Assembly: GCA_029959085.1 (NCBI GenBank)
Contig: JARWIR010000024.1
Span: 16,790,296-16,854,295, forward strand
DNA: 64,000 bases
Direction of reading: 5' to 3'
Source of the DNA: Nemophila menziesii
Lineage: Eukaryota > Streptophyta > Magnoliopsida > Boraginales > Hydrophyllaceae
Part shown: in pieces, positions 55,486 through 64,000 of the stretch
Layout: each line of letters begins with the position of its first letter
Numbering within the stretch: the first letter of the stretch is position 1
Notes under the pieces: generated by a model
Told to the model about the DNA's origin: nothing
Databases searched by the model: none
Seen by the model: the letters and a program-made list of their open reading frames with translations, nothing else
Translations under genes and position numbers: made by a program

Positions 55486-57190
55486 TCCTAGATTTTAGTC
55501 CAAAAATAAAAAAAATAAAAAAAATCCTAGATTACACTCATAAGAAAAACTAGAATCAAAACATAAAGCTAGACTAAATCTACACATGAAAACCTACATA
55601 GTATAGTGATTAAAAAGCGTCAATAATATCTTGCATTCAGTGGTGGATACAAGAGAAAGCTGAGGTGGACGGTAGCCTATTCCAACCTAATAAACCATAT
55701 TATAATTTAGCTTGTCTTTTTAATAGGTTAAAATATTAATAAATAAAAATTATTATTTTCCTTCAATTAAAATATTAGTTCTCCACAATTTAAAATTATA
55801 ACCCCTAAATTGAGTATATTTTTAAAATTAATTTATTAAAAATTTGGAATTCTCATGTCTGTCCTAAAATTCATTCAATATTCTATACTGTTTGAATTAA
55901 AATTCAGAAAATTTTAATTTTATCTATTTTGATTTTTGTGTATGCATTTTTATTACATTTATTGTATCCTTTTAAGTTTTGAGTTATATTGTTTATGTGT
56001 TTATTGAATTAATTCAATCATATTTTTGTTCTTTCCACTTCTGCCGCTAACAACTTAATCGGATATAATGTGAACAAAGTATTAGAGTTGTGATACATGA
56101 TACAGATTACAACAGTTGTGCCCATTTGTGAAATAGTCATTACTATAACTACTGTTTTAGAGTGAAAGCATAGTAAATATATATGAATTAATAAAATGGG
56201 AGCTCCACAAATAACGATAAAATACACCAAATTGCATTAGTAGTTTAGTACCTTTTGTTTTCGAAAATTTAGTACCCATTTGTATGGGAATTTTTTTTGT
56301 TGTAGCTACTTAGTGAATATAATTTGTTTTGCGTCTTGCGGGAAAAAAATTTGTGGGTGTTTTTTAATGATTTTGTTAGATATATAAAAGGATTTATTGA
56401 GTGTGTTTTTTTCATAACAATAACAGCCCTCCCTGACTAAAAATCCCTCCTGTTTTAATCTTTTTTGAACTCATTGGCCCTGACACCAACCAGAGCTTTA
56501 ACTGTAATATGAATTGACTCCGGTGTTAACTTTCTTCCCTTTTTTGGCTTGTACTTTCCAATTTTTATTGGTATGCTTCAATTTGTGATATTAAGTTCTA
56601 GCCACCTCTACCTCCAAAATGTCCTCAAACAATCTCTAGTGGTTCACCTTTACATAAAAGCTCGAGGAAAATAATCCCTAGGTTATGGATGTCAGATGAA
56701 TTTGAAAATTTTAAACAAAACTTTAAATTGAATGTTTTATTTTAATATAATTTCTTTATATTAAAATGTAAAAATAAATTATAAAAGATGTAATTGTGAT
56801 TTTATTTATCTGAGATGGATAACAAAAAATAAAATTATTTGATATTTTTTTATAATTTGAATTCTTTCTACATAGTAACTGATATATTCTTAAAATTTAC
56901 CTTAAAATTACACTATCTTTTTTATTTGAATTTTTTTTCCCAAATACACAATTTCCTACAATTTTACATGGAACTAAGGCAATGTTATGAAATTTTATAT
57001 CATTTTAAATTATATATTAATAATCTAAAATATTATATATATATATATATATATATCAATTATAAAAAATGTAAATTTGAAAATAATTTATATTTTATAA
57101 TATATAGGTATTATCATCCACTTATATAAATATTTAAATCAATAATAATTACAAATTTATATATATAATAATAACTTCATTTAATAGTAG
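55486..57190. other. AT-rich intergenic, no gene recognised
   Basis: Frames at 56018-56230 and 56839-57129 show no family signature. A TA microsatellite lies at about 57036-57056. Confidence 0.4.
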
Positions 57191-57199
57191 AGATAATTC

Positions 57200-58480
57200 C
57201 CGGTTAATAACACTTCCTCACTTTTCATTCCAAAAAAAAGGAAGGAGGAAATTAGTTCCTACTTACTCACAAATTTTCAACTTAGTTCCCAATTAAACAC
57301 ATTGTCATATTTACCTTCCAATGTTACCCCTATGTGATTTTTTTTATTGTTTTTATTTTATTTTTTAATATTTTTTTTCAGATTTTTTTTTTTAAAATTT
57401 TTTGATTTTTTTTTTCGAATTTTTTTCAAATTTTATAAAAAAAAATTTTAAAAGAAAATTGAAATTTCGGGTTATGTGTTGCTATAACACACAAATATAG
57501 ATTTATGTGTTTCTGTAACACACAAAGTCATAAAATCGATCTAAAGGATTATCTTTTTCAACAATATTGTTTTTTTATATTTATTAATCGCATATACCTT
57601 ATTTTTATTCGTCTTTAACTATCTTGATATATTTATTATCTTTTTGTCCAACACTTTTTTGTTATTTTTGTGTTTATGTTTTAGGGTTTTGTGTTATTCC
57701 AATTATGTGTATTCCTGGAACACACAAATCTCAAAATTGTGTATTCTTCAAACGCACAAATATAAGATTTGTGTATTCATGGAACACACAAATCTCAAAT
57801 TTGTGTATTTGTAGAACACATAAAAATTGAATTTATGTATTAATAATAGAATACACAAAACTTGTTTTTGTTTGTTCCAATTCTGTGTATTCCTGGAACA
57901 CACAAGTCTCTGATTTGTGCGTTCCTGGAACACACAAGTCTCTGATTTGTGCGTCCCTGGGACACACAAGTCTCAAGGTTGTGCGTTCCTGGAACACACA
58001 AGTCTCAGGGTTGTGCGTTCCTGAAACACACAAGTCTCTAATGTGTATTCATGGAACACACAAAAATCAAATTTATAAAACTTGATTTTGTTTGTTTTAA
58101 ATTTTGTGTATTTCTGAACACACAAATCGCAAAATCGTGTGTTCCTGCAACACACGAATCTCAGAATTGTGTGTTCAAGGAACACATAAAAAAAAATTCG
58201 GGGGAAAAAATTTTCAAAAAAAAATGGCGAAAAAAAAATTCCGGAAAAAAAATTGAAAAAAGAATTTTGAATTTTTTTTTTGAAAAAAAAAGTTTTTGAA
58301 AAAAAAAATATTTTGAAAATAAAAATAAAAATGAAAATAAATAAATAAATAATAATATAATTAAAGTAATTGATTAATTAATTGCCTATGAGTATTTTTG
58401 TAATCTTCCATTTTTTTGTACTTAAATAGGAATTGAATTAAAATTGTAGTTAATTGAGAATTTTTACACTCTCCGTGCAA
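57200..58480. repeat. Array of GTGTTCCTGGAACAC words between A/T arms
   Basis: About 15 copies of a palindromic word (consensus GTGTGTTCCTGGAACACAC; arms of 9 bp around one base) lie between 57477 and 58185. In the centre the period is about 30 bp, linked by AAGTCTC or AAATCTC. Both flanks are homopolymer arms: T-rich with TTTTTTCGAATTTTTTTCAAA on the left (57340-57440) and A-rich with AAAAATTCGGGGGAAAAAA on the right (58188-58340). Because the unit is self-complementary, open frames exist on both strands with repeated peptides (for example CVPGTHKSETCVFQERT); these are not genes. No direct evidence for a protein or RNA product. Confidence 0.8.
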
Positions 58481-58655
58481 TTAATTGGACATTGCCCTTT
58501 AATAGTTTCCAATGCAAAAAAAGTTATTAAATTTAGTTTATTTAGTTATAAGAAATTTGTATATGTTAGATAGTATTTCATTTTATTGTTTATTTAACAC
58601 TAAATATATTATATTAATCATTCATTTATATATATAAAACAATAACAATGGAGAT

Positions 58656-58915
58656 AACAATTTATTTTACTTAACTGGCTAGAGCCTTGCTATTTCTTCA
58701 GCATTTAAAAAGGAGGTCTATGGTTCGAATCCCCTCCCTAACGGATGTAAAGTAAGAGGTACAAGGCTCGAACTCCTCCCTGAACATGGGTCACCTAGTT
58801 CTGATTTACCTGGGAATATACATGGGGAGGCATGTATATCCCCGTGGGATTAATCGGGTGCGCGCAAGCAATCCCGGAACCCATGTACCAAACAAAAAAA
58901 AAACAATTTATTTAC
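58656..58915 (+). mobile_element. tRNA-derived SINE, copy 2, with target duplication
   Basis: The unit (about 58671-58901) has the box B motif GGTTCGAATCC, the second GGCTCGAACTCC box, CCTGAACATGGGTCACCTAG and GGGTGCGCGCAAGCAATCCC, ending in an A run. AACAATTTATTTTAC on the left (58656-58670) and AACAATTTATTTAC on the right (58902-58915) form the target duplication. The box A is weaker (TGGCTAGAGCC) than in the copy at 31643. Confidence 0.85.
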
Positions 58916-59754
58916 CCAGTTCATTATATGAAAAGTAATTAAGTAACTATAAAAATCAAGAGAACCTTCATAATTTGAAATGTGGACATCTGACCATGGA
59001 TTATTAACATATTAATACTGACATCACCAATAGGGGTGCATGTTTCATCGACATTTTCTGCTAGAATTACAACACCTAGAAACCTGATAGTTGATACTCA
59101 TCCATTAAGAAAGTAAAAAATGTACATGATAAAGGTCTAAAAGAATTTCTTCAAAAACCAATTTTGTAAGAGATTCTCGTTATTAGTGGAAAATTACTTT
59201 CAATTTAATGATGGAGGTACCCTTTTTCTCAATTGAACACCCATCAAATCGTAGATGTCAAGATGTCAACTACTGAACTGAGAAAAAAAATACACAAAGA
59301 TTGTCAATGATCCGTCAAACTTCAGTGGTAAAAATATGTCAATGCAAAAGGATTTTTTGGCGATGTGCTTCGTGTGGATTTGTGATTTCAGTTTCAAGAA
59401 ATGAAATATAATTGTCTAAGAATTCTTCAAAATTAATTACGGAAACAGTCTTTGGCCCTCTCCATCCAATGGAGATGTAGCATTAAGGTAACAATGAAAT
59501 CCCCGTGATGAAAGTTTTGAAGGTTTGGGGAGGCAATCTGAAAGATACCCATGAAAAGGCCAGAAAGGTGAATGATGTGTGAATTGACAAAGAGATGGAA
59601 CAAATCAGAGACAAGAGGAAGGCGAAAAGGTTGAATTCATATGATAAATAACTACTCAATATGAGAATCAGGTTGTTGTATTTTCACTATGCGTCTATGC
59701 GTATTTTGTCTTTTTAAGAAATGTAGTTATTGATTTGTTTTATAGCCTATAATT
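58916..59754. other. Intergenic, no gene recognised
   Basis: A GC-moderate stretch at 59450-59640 looks slightly coding-like but carries no readable motif. Confidence 0.35.
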
Positions 59755-59925
59755 TAATGATATATACCATCCTAATTCATACCATCCACTTACTATCTAT
59801 GACGTGGTATAAATTGGTTGGAAATAAATCGTTAATCAAATCAAAAAAATAAATAGATTAACGATTTTTAACCAACCAATTCACGGCATGTCATGGGTGG
59901 TATATTTGGTTGGTATATATCATTA
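59755..59925. mobile_element. Near-palindromic MITE, 171 bp
   Basis: Ends are TAATGATATATACCA and TGGTATATATCATTA. The symmetry continues inward (CCAT-C-A ... ATTGGTTGG-AAATAAATCGTTAATC against GATTAACGATTTTTAACCAACCAAT), so most of the unit folds on itself. The flanks give no unambiguous target duplication; TAA or TTA would fit a Tourist-type element. Confidence 0.8.
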
Positions 59926-60259
59926 CTCAATTTTAAAATCACATGCAAATCTAATTTAAACAAGACGCTACGAAAGCTTACATTGCTAAAATAGTAGAGA
60001 AAAACACAAATTTATATGTTTCAAATTCACTATAATGTGTACCTATAACATAGTTAAAATAGTTTTTCAATACCACATACAACTATTTTGGTAAGATAGT
60101 GCAATATTTGGATAATATATGAAGTTACCATGCAAATTTAAATTATATAGAGACTCAGTGCAATTAACTCAAATCTTGTGTGCTAGGATCTTAGGATCAA
60201 TCACCCCTTAATTTTAATTTTCTACCCAAGATATTCAATGACTATCTTAAAATGTATAT

Positions 60260-60889
60260 GATATAACCAGGGCCGGCCCGAGCCCAAGGCAACCAAGGCG
60301 GTCGCCTTGGACCCCACATTTTTGAGTGCCTAAAAAAAACTTTTGTATGGGTTGCATGTATAGTTTACGCCTCAGAATACTAATAAGTTTTGAAATGTGG
60401 CCGAGTGGGATTGCGTGACTTTTGAATCCCATGGTTTTTGTTTTTGTTTTTAAATACCATATGCTGCGTTTTGTTTTTAAATACCACACGCAGTTTAATT
60501 TTTTTTTTTATTTTTATAAAGTCTTCATATTATGGTAAGTCAAATAAAAAAAAAAACTTTACCAAGAAAAAAAAAACAATTAAAAGGTAAGTTTTTTTTT
60601 CTATTTTTCATATTAATTAATTAAGTTTTATTTTATATCTTAAGATTAGATTATATAAAAAATAAAACATCTCCAATAAAAATTCAAACTACTTTTATAT
60701 AATTGTGTTAAATATAATATTTTGATTTTTTTAATAATTGTTTATTTTATTTATGTATGTGATCACTAAATATTTTATATGTGATTTGTTTGGTCAAAAT
60801 AGGATAATTTTTTTTTATAATAAGATAAAAAACCCTATTTTTTTTCTCGCTTTAAATACCCACAACGCTCGGACCGGCCTGGATATAAC
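60260..60889. mobile_element. hAT-type non-autonomous element, TSD GATATAAC
   Basis: GATATAAC at 60260-60267 and 60882-60889 flanks a 614-bp unit beginning CAGGGCCGGCCCGAGC and ending GCTCGGACCGGCCTG. The inverted ends match but for one missing base and one substitution. An 8-bp duplication with CAGGG-type ends is characteristic of hAT. The interior is AT-rich without a transposase; frames inside it are not genes. Confidence 0.9.
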
Positions 60890-62045
60890 TTAATCCACAA
60901 AAATCAATAACGGGTTATTTATTTTTCTTCAAACAAAATCCTAGTCATATTTAACAACACTTCACATGTATGACATGTCAAGGTTAAAAACTGTTGCGTA
61001 AGAAAAAACATAGAACTGATTTGCATACTATATAAGAAGAGAAATATTCGAGAGTTAAGGAAATCTTTTGGAGAGAGTCTCTCATATCTAAGAAGCACAC
61101 ATACTTTTACTAACGGTATATAATATATATCACCATTGGTCCCTGAGTAATATAATTTTAGCAATTTTACTCCCCTAATATATTAAAAAGAAAATAATCC
61201 CCATGATATCACTGCATGCTCTCGAAGGTTACCAAGCTTCACTAGTCTGGTTCATACGTCAACAAAAATAAATACAAAAAGATTACTAAAGTTCAACAAT
61301 CAACCAAGTAGATTTAATACATAACATCACACTAACAATTATGAAAAGAATACTTGAATCTTTTGCATGATTGCAGGACCGCACATGATCTGACCCTCTA
61401 GTAAGAAGGACTGGTGTAACAGGAGTAACCCGCTGCAAATTTACCAAATAATAGAAATTCACTGCTTTAACGTTTATTTAATGCATCATAAAGGCAAACA
61501 ATAGATGAATTAACATATATGCCTTTAAATGGCATTTTATCCGTTATCAAAGATGCAAGGATAGTTAAAGCCACCAAAAGTCCAACCATGAATACAGACG
61601 ATATAACACAATCTTGAAAGTCGATCAACTTAAAATTACCTCTACAACAAGAATTAGAAATTTAACATGTAAATTTACAAAAGACCCTCATACAATAAAG
61701 ACCCTCATTCCCCTGAAGATAATTATTTGGATGAAAGTCAGCAAAATTAAAGCAAATTCTTCTGAGTAAAGTTATTAAACTCTGGTGCCACCTACACATT
61801 TACCATTCTTGCACGTAGCTGGATTACAAAATGTATACAATTGTGTCATAAATTTTTTTTATATAACAATAATTGATGACTTTATATATGAGATAATAAC
61901 CCAAAACATTACAGTAATTTGTTTAATTCATCTCCCCTTATCTGCACAAACATTTGTCATCAAATTAAAATTCATAACCCAAAATATGTCAATCTTATAC
62001 AATACACTGCTACGTAATATAGGCTCATAGTTATTGAAAGTTGAA
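60890..62045. other. AT-rich intergenic, no gene recognised
   Basis: No coding frame, RNA gene or transposon end that I can support. Confidence 0.4.
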
Positions 62046-62400
62046 TAAGACGCCTATGGGATTAGAGCTACATCTGTAGCTTTCAATTGCTTAATCAAAT
62101 AGCAAGCTTGAAATGAACCTTTGGTACTTTTGCATACCTCATCCCATACAATACTCCAAAAATACTCATAAAAGAATGCAGGAGTGAAACCATCCGGAGC
62201 TAAGGGCTCTATGTATTATTCACACCAATGCTACTAGCCTTCTTAATATCATATGAGGATATTGAATCAATAAGTTAAAAAATTGAATCTACTAAAACAT
62301 CCTCAAGAGATTTATTAGTGCCAAGAAGATCAACATAGAATTTAATTCCTGCACAATCTCCCGATGATCTGTTAAAAAAGAGACATCTTCCTTGACAAGA
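62046..62400 (-). pseudogene. LINE reverse transcriptase N-terminal fragment
   Basis: On the minus strand the pieces FYVDLLGTNKSLEDVLVDSI, SSYDIKKASSIGVNN, APDGFTPAFFYEYFWSIVWD and EVCKSTKGSFQACYLIKQLK match the start of the L1 polymerase (FY--LLGT, APGPDGFT--FF---W-IVG-D). The conserved SPGPDGF reads SP-stop-APDGF here. Several stops and shifts make it a relic. No target duplication or tail found. Confidence 0.7.
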
Positions 62401-62794
62401 GTCTTCATTCTATTTCTCCTTATTCTTCCCTTTATATAGAGTTGTGATCTCCAATGTTACACTTTTTTTTTGAATTATATTTTTATTCTTTAGTTTCCAT
62501 ATACATGATGATTTCATGTTGGATATTCCTCATCCAGGTAGTCTTATAATGTTTATTCTCAAACAAAACACGAAACAAAATTGAACAAAATTGTCCAAAT
62601 ACTGTAAATCGAGTTAACACTTTCTTTTTCTTCTTTTTTTCTTAGCAAGACGAAGCAATTAGAGTACTATTAAAAACCTAGACCATCACATTAGGTGTTG
62701 TTTTTTCCTTGACTTGGATGAAAATATAGATAAGAAAACTAGAAGACTTTGCTTCAATCCAGTCTTTTCTTCAAGCCTCAAAGTTGAGATACTA

Positions 62795-63095
62795 AATTAT
62801 AGATCACATTTATTAGCCTCACAAACCAAACAAATTCCTTGTCCTACTAGTATGAAAACATATTCAGTCCAAATAATGACTTTGTGATTATAACTTTCGG
62901 TAAATACTAAATTATACTAGATCACATTTATAAGCCTCACAGACCAAACAAATTCCTTGTCCTACTAGTATGAAAACATATTCAATCCAAATAATGACTT
63001 TGTGATTATAACTTTCGGTAAAAAAATTAAACTGCACCAACCAAAACATATTCAATCCAAATAATGACTTTGTGACTATAACTTTCGGTAAAAGA
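62795..63095. repeat. Tandem duplication with TCCAAATAATGACTTTGTGA words
   Basis: A unit of ~120 bp (ACTAAATTATA, GATCACATTTAT, CCAAACAAATTCCTTGTCC, TATGAAAACATATTC, CCAAATAATGACTTTGTG, TATAACTTTCGGTAAA) occurs at about 62790-62905 and 62906-63022. Its second half is repeated a third time at 63044-63095, directly before the tRNA-like gene. Confidence 0.85.
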
Positions 63096-63102
63096 ATAAA
63101 GC

Positions 63103-63181
63103 TGCACCAGCAGGGAATCAAGCCCAGGTCTGTATCGTGGCAGGGTACTATTCTACCACTACTCCACTAGACCACTAGTGC
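63103..63181 (-). tRNA. tRNA-Gly(GCC)-like gene with enlarged D arm, probable pseudogene
   Basis: On the minus strand it begins GCACTAGTGGTCTAGTGG and ends CCCTGCTGGTGC, with a seven-pair acceptor stem (one G-T pair). The anticodon loop CTGCCAC gives GCC and follows the plant tRNA-Gly sequence TAGAATAGTACCCTGCCACG. Two defects are visible: eight extra bases in the D arm (TAGTGG is followed by AGTAGTGG), making 79 instead of 71 nt, and the T loop reads CTTGATT where TTCGATT is expected, with a T-T mismatch in the T stem. Transcription may be possible through the B box, but a working tRNA is doubtful. Confidence 0.75.
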
Positions 63182-63189
63182 CAAATGAC

Positions 63190-63407
63190 TAATTTTGTAA
63201 ACCGACATTGTTGGACTTTCTGGGTAGCTAATTTTCCTGACTTCAAAAATATTACATGATAAACCTTGTACACTTAATTTTAAAATATGAAGTTTTCTAA
63301 TAAAATTTTACTTTATCTGTACCTGAGGTCCTGAACTGTCAGCATTGGTATCTAGAACTTCTTTTTTGGCACGAATTAGTATTCTTCGCTTGAAAGAGTT
63401 TATATCA
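63190..63407. other. Spacer
   Basis: No gene recognised. It ends in the possible target site of the CACTA element at the right edge. Confidence 0.35.
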
Positions 63408-63410
63408 TAA

Positions 63411-64000
63411 CACTACAAGAAAAGGTATCTTTTTAGCAGTAAAAATTTTAAAAATCTTAATTTTACCGCTAATAGCCGCTATTTGTTCGTCCCTATAAGT
63501 TTGTCTCTAAAGATAACTTTATTAGCAAATTATTTGTTTTTGCCTTTATTGACTTTATCTTTAGCGGCAAATATTGCCGCTAATAATATAATTAGAGGCC
63601 ATTTTGGTATTTAAAAATATCAATAGAGGTCATTTTAGTGTTGCCGCAATAACTTCATCCCTAATGATACTATATCTTATATAAGGCAAGTGCTTGTATT
63701 TTAACAAAGTGAAAAGTAAAATATAATGAATAAACTGCCAATCCAATTGCAAATACTATTAAAGACGATTTATTAAATACTTGTAAATACCACTTGAGAC
63801 TTGTACCCAAATGTTAGTGTAAGTGAAGAGTTATAGAATTGTGAGCCTAAGGTCTTTCATATGAAAGAAAGTCGTAAATACTTTTTTAACTTCTTTGTTA
63901 ATTCGATCACAATATCACCAACCTATACTAGAAGCAATACTTGATTAGGATTTCTATAGGAACCAGACGGCGACTGTAGCATTCCGCTTGGTTAGCATTT
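63411..64000. mobile_element. Terminus of a CACTA element running off the window
   Basis: CACTACAAGAAAAGGTATC at 63411 is a canonical CACTA end. Sub-terminal repeats TTTAGCGGCAAATATTGCCG, TTACCGCTAATAGCCGC and TTAGCAGTAAAAATT follow up to about 63600. No matching TTGTAGTG end is seen before 64000, so the element continues beyond the window or is broken. Confidence 0.8.

Noticed and set aside
57748..58185. Overlapping frames on both strands with repeated THKSETCVFQERT-type peptides
   Set aside because: They follow from a self-complementary DNA repeat; no start context, no family, both strands equally open.
57690..58190. CRISPR-like regular array
   Set aside because: The genome is plant nuclear DNA; the units are palindromes with short conserved linkers rather than repeats with unique spacers, and no cas genes exist.

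Overview
The window is repeat-rich nuclear DNA from a flowering plant, most likely a eudicot. The reasons are spliced genes with GT/AG introns, AT-rich intergenic DNA, and a range of plant transposons: Ty1/copia and Ty3/gypsy-type LTRs, L1-like LINEs with RNase H, CACTA and hAT DNA elements, and tRNA-derived SINEs. A tRNA-Gly(GCC)-like gene and a pseudokinase pair of plant type fit this. I cannot name the species from sequence alone. Bacterial concepts (operons, ribosome binding sites) do not apply, and many open frames here start at TTG or GTG and are not genes.

Layout. 0-1 kb holds a broken unknown gene. 1.5-6.76 kb is a decayed copia element. 8.5-8.95 kb is a large foldback. 9.46-11.32 kb is a 5'-truncated LINE with a 19-bp target duplication. 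12.0-12.8 kb is a GC-rich patch. 13.7-16.74 kb is a CACTA transposon relic with TTTAGCGACGAC-type terminal repeats, a 90-bp minisatellite and a broken transposase. 16.75-20.79 kb is a nested stack: an LTR fragment, interrupted by a solo LTR (5-bp duplication GTTGG), itself interrupted by a LINE (18-bp duplication). 22.1-24.0 kb is a broken pseudokinase gene; a better preserved paralogue lies at 41.6-43.5 kb, both on the minus strand. 26.2-28.06 kb is an array of degenerate CCTTAA/CCTTAAA units carrying an inserted GCCTAGGC-rich element. 29.5-30.7 kb is a relic of a SurE-type phosphatase gene whose intron took a small DNA transposon. 31.22-35.25 kb is a non-autonomous copia-type element with 175-bp LTRs, 5-bp target duplication AAATC and an internal SINE. 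35.65-39.11 kb is a complete CACTA-ended element (TSD TTA) that carries exons of a DEAH-box splicing helicase (PRP2/DHX16/DEAH1 family) plus other exon-like pieces. 44.4-47.25 kb is a minus-strand LINE with RT and RNase H, almost open. 47.6-48.15 kb is a hAT-type MITE. 49.7-50.1 kb is a LINE tail, and about 50.3-53.1 kb is the 3' part and LTR of a gypsy-type element. 54.5-55.47 kb is another truncated LINE. 57.4-58.3 kb is an array of self-complementary words. Then come a SINE, a small palindromic MITE, a hAT-type element, a LINE RT fragment, a tRNA-Gly-like gene and, at the right edge, the end of a further CACTA element.

How the parts relate. No intact housekeeping gene is present. The only plausible protein-coding gene is the 41.6-43.5 kb pseudokinase, a family (ZED1/ZRK-like in appearance) that works as a signalling adaptor in plant immunity rather than as an enzyme. 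Everything else is mobile DNA or gene debris moved or broken by it. The observations I would follow first are the gene-carrying CACTA element, a set of loci built from iterated short palindromes between A/T-homopolymer arms, and the CCTTAA array. All translations and alignments were done by eye, so junctions are accurate to a few bases only where a target duplication is quoted.
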